A DNA stretch of 64,000 nt from an uncultured Aquabacterium sp. (lineage in GTDB: Bacteria > Pseudomonadota > Gammaproteobacteria > Burkholderiales > Burkholderiaceae_C): assembly GCF_913773725.1 (NCBI RefSeq), contig NZ_CAJYGK010000034.1, positions 62,001-126,000 of the forward strand, read 5' to 3'. Of the stretch, positions 53,698 through 62,342 are shown in pieces. Both the position numbers and the translations under genes were made by a program. Under the pieces are notes generated by a model. That model was not told the origin of the DNA and made no database searches. It was given only the letters and a program-made list of their open reading frames with translations. Position 1 is the stretch's first letter, and every line of letters begins with the position of its first letter.

Positions 53698-53722
53698 CTG
53701 GATTGTAACGCGGAGGGAACGG

Positions 53723-56224
53723 TCAGCTGAGCAGCCGTTCGGGATCGGCGTCGAGCTTGGCGAGCGCCTCGCGGGTGGCGCGGGTGGTGAGGGATTCTTC
53801 TTCGACTGGCACGAGCAGCCCGGCCTGCAGGAAGGCCGCCAGGCGGCGCAGCTGGAACAGCACGCCGCGCCCGGAGGGCGTGACGAACAGCGCGAGCTGC
53901 TTCTGCAACCCCTGCCACGCCAGCTGCACCGGCTCGCGGCGCTGGCGGTAATCGAGCTCGAACCAGGCGCCGATCTGCAGCTCGCGGGCCCAGGCCAGCA
54001 TGGCCGGCGTGGGCATGGTGCCGCCCTCGGCCACCACCTGCAGTTCGTCCGTCTCGTGGCCAGACAGGTCGCGCAGTGTCTGCTCGTCCAGATCGACCTC
54101 GGCCAGATCGGGCAGCACCTCGTCCAGCGCGTCCAGCCGGTCGGTCACGGCCTTGAGGTGCGCCGGTGAGATCGACGCCGATCGCGCCGAGAACGCAGCG
54201 GCCAGTGCGGCATTGAGCTGCTGCACGTGTTCGTCCTGCTTGGCCACAGGCAGACCGGCTCGCGCCATGCCGTCACGCACGATCTTGAGCAGAGGCGGCA
54301 AGCGGCGCAGCACGTCGGCCCGCTCTTCGCGCGAGGTCTTGGCGCTCGCCGACCAGATCAGATCGGCCGCCGCACGCTTGAGCGTGCGGGTTTCGTCGCT
54401 GCCCGGGCTGGTCTGCACGGCACTGTGGGCCAGCACGTCGGCCCAGACCCGGAACAGAAAATCCCGCACGCCGTCGTGCACCGGCACGCCCTCGAGCATC
54501 TTGCGCAGCTCGATGGTGTACTGGATGGCGCAGGTCTCGCGCTGTTCGACCTGCTGCGCCAGCGACACGCCCTTGCGGGACGCCTCGTTGGCGTCACGGA
54601 AGTAAGTCTCGAGAAACTTCTGGAACTCGACCAGCACGGTCTGGAACACCCGCCGCCCCGTGTCCGGGTAGGCCTCGACCACCTGCACGACGCGCTTGAT
54701 CTCCTTGTGCAGCGCGTCCTCGTCGTGACTGGCTCCGCCGCCTGCAAACCCCATGACGCAACTGCCCATGCGGTCGATCAGCATGCGGGCAGGGTGGTTG
54801 GTGGTGGCGAAGAAGTCGGGTTCGCTGACGGCCACGCGCAGCACCGGCATCTGCAGGCGCGCGAACCAGACGCGGATGCTGGCCGGCAGGCGCTCCTCCG
54901 TCAGGATGTGCTGGAACAGCAGGGCGACGATCTCGATGGTGGCGCGCTCGACCGGCGTGGCCGCCGCCTGCTTGAGGGCGCGCTTGCTGTCTTCCAGGTC
55001 CCGCAGCGCCAGCGCGGGGTTGTCGCTGCCGAAGCCGCCCACGTCGGTCTGGCGGCGCAGGATCTGGCCGGCTTCATGCATGGCCTCGCCCAGACCGGGG
55101 CTGACGAACACCGGCTGCGCCGCCGTGACCTGATTGGCCGTGGGCGCGAAACCGGGAACCTGTCGGGCCACCACCTGATTGAGCTTGCCCAGGACCGCCT
55201 GTGACTGACCGGGCGTGCGCAGACCAGGCGTCTGCGTCAGCAACTGGGTTTCCTCATAGGGCTGCCCCAGTGGCTGCAGACCGCTGTTGCCCCGCGTGCC
55301 GACGGCAGACGGCGAGACGCCGCCCATACCCCCGCCCGGGGTGCCACCCGAAGCGCCTGTTCCACCCGGTCGGCCGGTGGCGCTGGACGGTGCACCACCC
55401 CAACCGCCCCCCGAGTTGCCACCCAGACCGCCTGCGCTGCCCCCCGTGCCGGCCGCGGCGGAACCCACGGCGCCTCCTGCTGCCGCCCCACCCGGGCCGC
55501 CTGCCCCTGCAACGCCCCCCCAGGGGCTCAGCAGAGCCCGGCCGGGCACGCCCGTGTCAGGCGCACGCCGGATGAAAGGACGCAGGTCGATCTCGGGGCG
55601 CACGCCGTGGTCGAGCAGCAGCCGATTGGCGTGGTGATAGGCCTCTTGCACCCATTGGGCGGTCTCGTTGTTGAGCACCGTCTGCAACGTGGCCCAGTGC
55701 CCCAGCCCCAGGCCGGATTGCAGCCAGGTCTCCAGCACGACCTTGCCCAGCCAGGACGGGTTGAGCACATCGACCGCGCCGGGCGCATTGTCGATTGCGC
55801 CCTGCACGACCTGCAATCGCGCACTGAGGTCGGTGTACTCGGATCCGGTCAGGTCGGCCACGGCCTGCCCCAGCCGCACGCCCACGATGTCGCGCTCGAT
55901 GTGGCTGTCGTCCACGAGGCTCAGCACAGCCGGCAGCCCCCCCGCAACCGCGGGCTTCTGGTCCACCGGACGGCCCAGCCGCAGAGCCTGAGCGGCCTCA
56001 CGCAACCGGGCTTCCAGTGCCTGCTGCCACGCCGACTGCGCCCGCGGAAAATCGAGCACCAGATCGCGCCGCCGCTGGTACAGCGCCGGTTCGGCTGCCA
56101 GCGTGGCCAGCAGCTTCGCCCCATCCACGCAGGCCTGCACAAGGCCGGCACTGCCCCTGACGAGGCTGTCGATGTAGGTGACGCGGGCGCTCAGCGCCAG
56201 CGCTCGGGGGGGTCCAGCGGACAT
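53723..56224 (-). CDS. DUF1631 domain protein
   Basis: 833 aa. Recognisable as the DUF1631 family (long helical proteins restricted largely to beta- and gammaproteobacteria), with conserved stretches such as DPRHL-type spacing absent but GFGSDNPALALRDLED and ILTEERLPASIRVWFARLQMPVLRVA present near residues 405 and 470. A glycine-rich linker (about 236-302) divides an N-terminal part from the main domain. Function is unknown; some relatives are linked to c-di-GMP or PilZ proteins. The start is the ATG at 56222-56224. It begins 66 bases after secF ends, on the same strand. Confidence 0.85.
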   Translation of the reverse strand: MSAGPPRALALSARVTYIDSLVRGSAGLVQACVDGAKLLATLAAEPALYQRRRDLVLDFPRAQSAWQQALEARLREAAQALRLGRPVDQKPAVAGGLPAVLSLVDDSHIERDIVGVRLGQAVADLTGSEYTDLSARLQVVQGAIDNAPGAVDVLNPSWLGKVVLETWLQSGLGLGHWATLQTVLNNETAQWVQEAYHHANRLLLDHGVRPEIDLRPFIRRAPDTGVPGRALLSPWGGVAGAGGPGGAAAGGAVGSAAAGTGGSAGGLGGNSGGGWGGAPSSATGRPGGTGASGGTPGGGMGGVSPSAVGTRGNSGLQPLGQPYEETQLLTQTPGLRTPGQSQAVLGKLNQVVARQVPGFAPTANQVTAAQPVFVSPGLGEAMHEAGQILRRQTDVGGFGSDNPALALRDLEDSKRALKQAAATPVERATIEIVALLFQHILTEERLPASIRVWFARLQMPVLRVAVSEPDFFATTNHPARMLIDRMGSCVMGFAGGGASHDEDALHKEIKRVVQVVEAYPDTGRRVFQTVLVEFQKFLETYFRDANEASRKGVSLAQQVEQRETCAIQYTIELRKMLEGVPVHDGVRDFLFRVWADVLAHSAVQTSPGSDETRTLKRAAADLIWSASAKTSREERADVLRRLPPLLKIVRDGMARAGLPVAKQDEHVQQLNAALAAAFSARSASISPAHLKAVTDRLDALDEVLPDLAEVDLDEQTLRDLSGHETDELQVVAEGGTMPTPAMLAWARELQIGAWFELDYRQRREPVQLAWQGLQKQLALFVTPSGRGVLFQLRRLAAFLQAGLLVPVEEESLTTRATREALAKLDADPERLLS

Positions 56225-56290
56225 GCAGAAGTGACAACGCCGGGATCATCACGCGACGACCCCGGCGGGGAGGGTTCCTTTGAAAGGACT

Positions 56291-57307
56291 CTACACCACA
56301 GCACCCGCGTTGGGATCGTTGGGATCGATGTCTTTTTTGGTGTTCTTCACGAGGTCTTCACGCTTGACGCCCAGCCACATTGCGATGGCCGCCGCCACGA
56401 AGACAGACGAGTAGATGCCGAACAGGATGCCGATGGTCAGGGCCAGTGCGAAATAGTGCAGCGTCGGGCCGCCGAAGATCAGCATGGCCAGCACCATGGC
56501 CTCGGTCGAGCCGTGGGTGATGATGGTGCGGCTCATCGTCGACGTGATGGCGTGGTCGATGACCTCGCGCGTCGTCATCCGCCGGTGCTTGCGGAAGGCC
56601 TCGCGGATCCGGTCGAAGATCACGACCGACTCGTTGACCGAGTAGCCCAGGACCGCCAGCACCGCGGCCAGCACCGACAGCGAGAACTCCCACTGGAAGA
56701 AGGCAAAGAAGCCCAGGATGATGATGACGTCGTGCAGGTTGGCGATGATGCCGGCCACGGCGAACTTCCACTCGAAGCGGATCGCCAGGTAGATCATGAT
56801 GCCGATCACCGTGACGGCGAGCGCCAGGGCCCCGTCACGGGCCAGTTCGTCACCGACCTGAGGGCCGACAAACTCGCTGCGCTGCAGCGTGACCGGCCGG
56901 GCGCTGCCGGCCTGGCAGACCTGGGCGGGACCCTTTTCGGCGTCCTGCGTCGCGACCTGTCCGCCCTCAGCCTGGCACAGCGCGTCGAACACCTTGGCCA
57001 CGACCTCGCCCTGCTTCATGCTGCCGCGCAGAGGCAGGCGGATCAGCACATCACGCGACGTGCCGAAGTTCTGCACCTGCACCTCACCAAAACCCAGCGA
57101 CTCGACGGCTTCGCGCGCTTTCACCAGATTGGCGCTCTGTGCGTACTGCACCTCGATGAGCGAACCACCCGTGAACTCGATCGAGAAGTGCAGGCCCCGG
57201 GTCACCAGGAAGAACACCGCAGCGGCAAAGGTGAGGAAAGAGATCGCGTTGAAGATCAACGCGTGGCGCATGAAGGGAATGTCGCGCCGGATGCGGAAGA
57301 ATTCCAT
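56291..57307 (-). CDS. secF: Protein translocase subunit SecF
   Basis: 338 aa. Six membrane helices and a periplasmic domain between the first two (about 40-150) are present. Typical segments are IEFTGGSLIEV (about 44-54), LGYSVNESVVIFDRIRE and the C-terminal GTYSSVFVA-like IYSSVFVAA. With SecD it uses the proton motive force to help export through SecYEG. The start ATG is at 57305-57307. It follows secD by 27 bases. Confidence 0.96.
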   Translation of the reverse strand: MEFFRIRRDIPFMRHALIFNAISFLTFAAAVFFLVTRGLHFSIEFTGGSLIEVQYAQSANLVKAREAVESLGFGEVQVQNFGTSRDVLIRLPLRGSMKQGEVVAKVFDALCQAEGGQVATQDAEKGPAQVCQAGSARPVTLQRSEFVGPQVGDELARDGALALAVTVIGIMIYLAIRFEWKFAVAGIIANLHDVIIILGFFAFFQWEFSLSVLAAVLAVLGYSVNESVVIFDRIREAFRKHRRMTTREVIDHAITSTMSRTIITHGSTEAMVLAMLIFGGPTLHYFALALTIGILFGIYSSVFVAAAIAMWLGVKREDLVKNTKKDIDPNDPNAGAVV

Positions 57308-57334
57308 GACGTTGTGTTCCTTGTCTTCCGTGGA

Positions 57335-59197
57335 TCAGGCCTGCGGCTTCCACACCTGGCCAATCGAGACGCTCTTGAGCTTCTTCTGACGGCCGTACCA
57401 GAGGTTGACCAGGCCTCGCGAGAAGAAGACGGCCGAGAACATCGAGGTCAGGATGCCCAGGCAGTGCACCACGGCAAAGCCCTTGACCGGGCCCGAGCCG
57501 AAGGCCAGCAGGGCCAGCCCGGCGATCAGCGTGGTCACGTTCGAGTCGAGGATGGTCGCCCAGGCGTGCTCGTAGCCGGCGTGGATGGCCGTCTGCGGGG
57601 CCGAACCGTTGCGCAACTCTTCGCGCACACGCTCGTTGATGAGCACGTTCGAGTCGATGGCCATGCCCAGCGTCAGGGCGATCGCGGCGATGCCGGGCAG
57701 CGTCAGCGTGGCCTGCAGCATCGACAGCACGGCCACCAGCAGCAGCAGGTTGACGGCCAGCGCCAGCGTCGAGAACACGCCGAACAGCTGGTAGTACAGC
57801 ATCATGAACACCGCGATGGCGCCAAAGCCGTAGACCAGGCTCTTGAAGCCCATCTCGATGTTCTCGGCGCCCAGGCTGGGACCGACGGTGCGCTCTTCGA
57901 TGATTTCCATCGGTGCGGCCAGCGAGCCGGCGCGCAGCAGCAGCGCGGTGTCGGCGGCTTCTTCCGAGGTCATGCGCCCCGAAATCTGCACGCGGCCACC
58001 GCCGATCTCGCCGCGGATCACCGGTGCGGTCACGACCTCGCCCTTGCCCTTTTCGAACAGCAGGATGGCCATGCGCTTGCCGACGTTCTCACGGGTCACA
58101 TCCTTGAAGATGCGCGCGCCACGGGCGTCCAGCGTCAGGTGCACGGCGGCCTCGTGGTTCTCGTCGAAGCCGGGCTGGGCGTCGGTCAGGTTGTCACCCG
58201 TCAGCACCACCTGGCGCTTGACGATCAGCGGCACGCCGCCGCGCTCCAGATAGCGCTCGGTGCCGAAGGGCACGGGGCCGCCGGCCAGCGCCGCCTGAGC
58301 CTCGGTGCTGTCGTCGACCATGCGCACTTCCAGCGTGGCGGTGCGGCCGATGATGTCCTTGGCCTTGGCGGTGTCCTGCACGCCCGGCAGCTGCACGACC
58401 ACGCGGTCGATGCCCTGCTGCTGGATGACGGGCTCGGCCACGCCGAGTTCGTTGATCCGGTTGTGCAGCGTGGTGATGTTCTGCTTGAGCGCCTGGTCCT
58501 GGATGGCGCGGGCGCTCGCCGGGTTCAGGGTGCCGACCAGCGTGAGGTCACCGGAGCCGCCGGTGTCGGTGGCGTCGCGCCACACCAGGTCGGCCAGGCG
58601 GTCGGTCAGCACCGGGCGGGCGGCATTGCGGGCGGCCTCGTCTCGGAAGCGCACGATCAGGCTGTCGCCCTCGCGCCGGATGCCGCTGTGGCGCACGTCC
58701 TTGTCACGCAGCAGCGTGCGGATGTCGACCGTCAGCCCATCGAGCTTCTGCGTGATGGCGGCCTTCATGTCGACCTGCATCAGGAAGTGGACACCGCCGC
58801 GCAGGTCCAGCCCCAGGAACATCGGGTTGGCGTGCAGGCTGCGCAGCCACTGGGGCGAGCGCGACACCAGGTTGAGCGCCACGATGTAGCTCGGGTCGGC
58901 GGGATCGGGGTTGACGGCCCGCGCGATGACGTCGCGCGCCTTGATCTGGGTGTCGGTGCTGTCGAAGCGGGCGCGCACGGAGTTGCCGTCGAACTCCACG
59001 AAATCGGCCTTGAGGCCCGCTTGCTGCAGCGCGGCTTCGACGCGCGCCACGGCGCTGCTGTCGAGCTTGAGGGTGGCCTTGCCGCTGGACAGCTGCACGG
59101 CGGGTGCTTCACCGAAGAAGTTCGGCAAGGTGTAGATCAGGCCGATCAGCAGCGCTGCGGCGATGATCAGGTACTTCCACAGGGGATAGCGGTTCAT
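57335..59197 (-). CDS. secD: Protein translocase subunit SecD
   Basis: 620 aa. One N-terminal helix (about 8-25), a large periplasmic domain (about 30-440, with LGLDLRGGVHFLMQVD near 125), and five C-terminal helices (MAIDSNVLINERVREE, the proton-channel region). The length is normal. The start ATG is at 59195-59197. The gene order yajC, secD, secF is the standard one; the tgt/queA genes often found upstream are not seen. Confidence 0.96.
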   Translation of the reverse strand: MNRYPLWKYLIIAAALLIGLIYTLPNFFGEAPAVQLSSGKATLKLDSSAVARVEAALQQAGLKADFVEFDGNSVRARFDSTDTQIKARDVIARAVNPDPADPSYIVALNLVSRSPQWLRSLHANPMFLGLDLRGGVHFLMQVDMKAAITQKLDGLTVDIRTLLRDKDVRHSGIRREGDSLIVRFRDEAARNAARPVLTDRLADLVWRDATDTGGSGDLTLVGTLNPASARAIQDQALKQNITTLHNRINELGVAEPVIQQQGIDRVVVQLPGVQDTAKAKDIIGRTATLEVRMVDDSTEAQAALAGGPVPFGTERYLERGGVPLIVKRQVVLTGDNLTDAQPGFDENHEAAVHLTLDARGARIFKDVTRENVGKRMAILLFEKGKGEVVTAPVIRGEIGGGRVQISGRMTSEEAADTALLLRAGSLAAPMEIIEERTVGPSLGAENIEMGFKSLVYGFGAIAVFMMLYYQLFGVFSTLALAVNLLLLVAVLSMLQATLTLPGIAAIALTLGMAIDSNVLINERVREELRNGSAPQTAIHAGYEHAWATILDSNVTTLIAGLALLAFGSGPVKGFAVVHCLGILTSMFSAVFFSRGLVNLWYGRQKKLKSVSIGQVWKPQA

Positions 59198-59251
59198 GAG
59201 GTCCTCGACGGCAGGACAGCAGCTGCGGCCGGCCGGCCGCAGCGGATGCGT

Positions 59252-59575
59252 TTACTTGATCGTGCCCTTGGGCAGCACTTGCACGATGGCCACGCGCTGC
59301 ACCTGCAGCTCGACGCCGTTGGCCACGTCCAGGTGCACGAAGGTGTCGCCCAGCTTGCTGATCTTGCCGATCACGCCGCCTTGCGTGACGACCTCGTCGC
59401 CCTTGGAGAGCGCTTCCAGCATGGCCTTCATCTCCTTCTGGCGCTTCATCTGCGGGCGGATCATGACGAAGTACAGGACGACGAACATGAGGACGAGCGG
59501 CAGCATGCTCATCAGGCCACCGGTGGCGCCAGCGACAGGGGCCGCGGCTTGGGCGTAGGCTTCGGAAATCAACAC
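59252..59575 (-). CDS. yajC: Preprotein translocase accessory subunit YajC
   Basis: 107 aa. One membrane helix (about 24-43, MLPLVLMFVVLYFVMIRPQMK) is followed by a small cytoplasmic domain with LSKGDEVVTQGGVIGKI. It associates with SecDF and YidC at the inner membrane. The start codon is GTG (59573-59575), giving MLISEAYAQ, the usual N-terminus of the family. It precedes secD by 54 bases. Confidence 0.94.
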   Translation of the reverse strand: MLISEAYAQAAAPVAGATGGLMSMLPLVLMFVVLYFVMIRPQMKRQKEMKAMLEALSKGDEVVTQGGVIGKISKLGDTFVHLDVANGVELQVQRVAIVQVLPKGTIK

Positions 59576-59672
59576 GGTCAGGTTCCTTCAGACAAAGGGC
59601 CGAGGCGCCACCCCGAGGGCTGACGCACCGGCCGTTGAACGGGGCATTGTATGCGGCGGCTTGCGACCGCTT

Positions 59673-59984
59673 TCAGAGCACGTACTTGACCAGGGGATGG
59701 CCGGTCAGTGCGCGGTACAGGTTGTCCAGCTGGGTGCGGCTGGTGGCCGTGACGATCACGGTCAGGCCGAGGTACTTGCCGGAGCTGCTGGGCCGGCGCT
59801 CCAGCGTGTGCGCCTGGAAGGAGGGGTCGTGCTCGGTGGCGATGGCGACGATCGCCTCGACAAAGGCCTCCTCGTACACACCCATCACCTTGATGGGGAA
59901 GGGGCACGGGTACTGGATCAGCGAGTCTTCCGGCGGAATGCGCGGGTTCACGGGGGTGTGATCGGGTGGGGTGGCGGAGGCCAT
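59673..59984 (-). CDS. DUF493 (YbeD-family) protein
   Basis: 103 aa. The ferredoxin-like DUF493 fold shows YPCPFPIKVMG (about 25-35), GKYLGLTVIVTATSRTQLDNLYRALTGHP in short form, and the end LVKYVL. The E. coli homologue YbeD has unknown function but sits between dacA and lipB; here too the gene lies just downstream of the dacA-like gene, supporting that link. The start ATG is at 59982-59984. Confidence 0.9.
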   Translation of the reverse strand: MASATPPDHTPVNPRIPPEDSLIQYPCPFPIKVMGVYEEAFVEAIVAIATEHDPSFQAHTLERRPSSSGKYLGLTVIVTATSRTQLDNLYRALTGHPLVKYVL

Positions 59985-60042
59985 GTCAGCGTCCTTTCAG
60001 CAGGAAAACGGAGAAAACGAGCGGCGCCGGACGGCGTCAGGC

Positions 60043-61329
60043 TCACTGGATGCCGAGGCGGATGGCGTCCCAGAGCCGACCGAGCCAGCCGGCGGACGGC
60101 ACCTCGTCCAGCGCCAGCAAGGGCAGATCCTGCCAGTGCTGCGCCCCGAGGCTGACGCGCAGGCGGGCGACCGTCTGACCGCGCCGCAGCGGCGCCATCA
60201 GCGGCTCCTGGCGCACGACGCTGGTCTGCAGCCGTGCCCCCTGCCCGCGCGGCACCACGACCGCGATGGGCACCGGACGGCCCAGGCGCACGGTGCGGTC
60301 ACGGCCCTTCCAGACCTGGGCCGTGGCCACGGCCTGGTTGGCCTCGAACAGCCGCACCAGATCGAAGGCACTGTACCCCCAGTTGAGAAGCTTCTGGGTC
60401 TCGTTGGCGCGGGCCTCGGGCGAGGCTGCCCCCAGCGTCACGGCAATCAGCCGCCGCTCGACGCCCCCGCTGGTGCGGCGGGCCGTGGCCACCATGCCAT
60501 AGCCGGCGGCCTCGGTGTAGCCGGTCTGCAGGCCGTCCACCGTGGGATCCCGGAACAGCAGCAGGTTGCGGCTGGGTTGCGCCACGCCGGCCACAGTGGC
60601 CTGCTGCAGCGCATACAGCTTGAGGGCGTCGGGGAAGTCGGTCACCAGGCGGGCGGCGATCAGCGACAGGTCGCGCGCCGTGCTGCGGTGGCCGCTGGCC
60701 GACAGCCCCTCCGGGTTGCGGAAGCGGGTGGCCTGCAGCCCGAAGACCTCGGCCTGCCGGTTCATGCGCTCGACGAAGGCCTCGACCGATCCGGCCAGTC
60801 CCTCGGCCAGGGCCACCGTGGCGTCGTTGGCGTTGTGCACCACCATGCCGCGCAGCAGTTCATCGACCCGCACGCTGCTGCCGGCTTTCAGGAACGAGCG
60901 CGCGGACCCGGCCATGCCCGCCTTCCAGGCCAGCTCGGACACGGGCAGCGTCTGTTCCGGCCGGAGCTTGCCGTCGCGCAGCGCCTCGAACACCAGCCAG
61001 GCGCTCATCAGCTTGGTCAGCGAGGCTGGCTCCACCGAGAGGTCGGCCTGCCGGGCGGCCAGGGTCTGGCGGCTGGCGAGGTCCTGCAGGATGAAGGCGC
61101 GGGCGGCCACCTCGGGCGGCTGCGGCATGGCGGCCAGCGGCTCGATGAAGAACGGCCCGGCCTCGTTGCCCGCCGGCGCGGCGTGCGCGGGAACGACGCA
61201 CCCCAGCAGCGTCAGGCAGGCTGCGGCCGTCAGCACCTGTCGCCGGGTCGGGTGCGTGGACCTCCTGGCGTCAGGGGCCGGCATCACGGACGCGTGCGGC
61301 ATCGGGCGAGAACAGAACGGGGAAGGCAT
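60043..61329 (-). CDS. D-alanyl-D-alanine carboxypeptidase-like protein (DacA family) with altered motifs
   Basis: 428 aa, exported. After a Tat-like start (TRRQVLTAAACLTLLG) comes the SxxK-type peptidase domain (about 65-330) and a C-terminal PBP5-like beta domain (about 335-420). The first motif S103-L-T-K106 is intact. The second, normally SxN, reads N166-A-N168 (VHNAND), and the third, normally KTG, reads Q268-T-G (DGLQTG). These changes remove residues that assist catalysis. Membrane attachment is plausible through the C-terminal end. The ATG at 61327-61329 lies 4 bases past the hydrolase stop; ATGs at 61300-61302 and 61282-61284 are alternatives. Confidence 0.85.
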   Translation of the reverse strand: MPSPFCSRPMPHASVMPAPDARRSTHPTRRQVLTAAACLTLLGCVVPAHAAPAGNEAGPFFIEPLAAMPQPPEVAARAFILQDLASRQTLAARQADLSVEPASLTKLMSAWLVFEALRDGKLRPEQTLPVSELAWKAGMAGSARSFLKAGSSVRVDELLRGMVVHNANDATVALAEGLAGSVEAFVERMNRQAEVFGLQATRFRNPEGLSASGHRSTARDLSLIAARLVTDFPDALKLYALQQATVAGVAQPSRNLLLFRDPTVDGLQTGYTEAAGYGMVATARRTSGGVERRLIAVTLGAASPEARANETQKLLNWGYSAFDLVRLFEANQAVATAQVWKGRDRTVRLGRPVPIAVVVPRGQGARLQTSVVRQEPLMAPLRRGQTVARLRVSLGAQHWQDLPLLALDEVPSAGWLGRLWDAIRLGIQ

Positions 61330-61333
61330 CACG

Positions 61334-61993
61334 TCAGCCCGTGACCCCGGCACGCAGGTGCCGGCGCACCAGCTCGCGCAGACGCGGCAACTGCCCGTGG
61401 AAGAAGTGGCCGGTACCCGGTACCACGGTGACCGGCAGGCCCTGCGGGCGGGCCCAGTCCAGGATGCTGGTCAGCGGCACGACGTCGTCCTGCTCGCCCT
61501 CGACCACCAGGGTGTGGGCCGGCACGGCTGGCACATCGAAGCGCGAGGTGGCCGGGCTGACGAGCACCAGCCCAGCCGGTCGCACGGCCTGGGGATCGGC
61601 GTCGGCAGCCTCGGCCAGGCGCGCGTGGGTGCGGGCCGCCACGAAGCCGCCGAACGAGAAGCCGGCCAGCGCCAGCGGCCGCCCTTGCACGGCCGGGTCG
61701 GCGAGGTGGTGGGCGATCACGGCCTGCATGTCGTCGCTTTCACCTCGTCCTTCATCCCAGGCGCCCTCGGAGTGTCCGACGCCACGGAAGTTGAACCGCA
61801 CGGCGCGCCAGCCCTCCAGCACGAAGGCGCGCACCAGGGTGTGCACAACCTTGTTGTCCATGGTGCCGCCCATCAGCGGATGCGGGTGGGCCACGACGAC
61901 GAGCCCGACGGGTGCGTGGGTCGGCTCTTCGACCACCACCTCGAGCAAGCCCGCCGGGCCCTCGATCGTCTGCGATGCGGGACGTCCGATCAT
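61334..61993 (-). CDS. Alpha/beta hydrolase of the dienelactone hydrolase-like/YqiA type
   Basis: 219 aa, a compact cytoplasmic alpha/beta hydrolase. The nucleophile elbow is GFSFGG (about 112-117), with VRFNFRGVGHSEG (about 65-77), GEQDDVVP for the Asp and GTGHFFHG for the His. Such proteins are common beside dacA in betaproteobacteria; the substrate is unknown. It begins 12 bases after the ferredoxin-like gene stop, and its stop is 4 bases before the dacA-like start, so the three are probably co-transcribed. Confidence 0.85.
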   Translation of the reverse strand: MIGRPASQTIEGPAGLLEVVVEEPTHAPVGLVVVAHPHPLMGGTMDNKVVHTLVRAFVLEGWRAVRFNFRGVGHSEGAWDEGRGESDDMQAVIAHHLADPAVQGRPLALAGFSFGGFVAARTHARLAEAADADPQAVRPAGLVLVSPATSRFDVPAVPAHTLVVEGEQDDVVPLTSILDWARPQGLPVTVVPGTGHFFHGQLPRLRELVRRHLRAGVTG

Positions 61994-62005
61994 CGGCGCG
62001 CCTCC

Positions 62006-62332
62006 TCAGCGACCGACGGACGGCGGCAGGACCAGGCGCTCGACGACCTCGCCCTTGGCCAGGTGCCGGTCGACGATCTCGTCGATGTCGCTCTTGTCGA
62101 CAAAGGTGTACCAGGTGCCTTCGGGGTAGACCACGGCCACGGGACCGCCGGCGCAACGATCAAGGCAGCCAGCCTTGTTCACGCGAACCTGGCCCGGACC
62201 GGCCAGCCCGGCGTCCTTGACGCGGGCCTTGCAGTGGTCGAACCCTTCCTTCGCATTGTGGTCGGCACAGCAGTCCTCCCCGTTGATGCGCTGGTTCAGG
62301 CAGAAAAAGATGTGGCGCTGGTAATAGCTCAT
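62006..62332 (-). CDS. 2Fe-2S ferredoxin-like protein (thioredoxin-fold)
   Basis: 108 aa of the shethna-type, thioredoxin-fold ferredoxin family. Cys residues at 11, 21, 22, 34, 56 and 60 (FFCLNQR, GEDCC, KAGCLDRC) include the four expected cluster ligands. It likely carries electrons or stores an Fe-S cluster in the cytoplasm. The start at 62332 (MSYYQRHIFFC) matches family members; the longer open frame has no family sequence. It begins 11 bases past the vanZ-like gene stop. Confidence 0.9.
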   Translation of the reverse strand: MSYYQRHIFFCLNQRINGEDCCADHNAKEGFDHCKARVKDAGLAGPGQVRVNKAGCLDRCAGGPVAVVYPEGTWYTFVDKSDIDEIVDRHLAKGEVVERLVLPPSVGR

Positions 62333-62342
62333 GCCCGGCATT

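Noticed and set aside
55300-55540. Glycine-rich DNA as a tandem repeat or collagen-like gene
   Set aside because: There is no constant repeat unit or Gly-X-Y periodicity; it is an in-frame linker of the DUF1631 gene.
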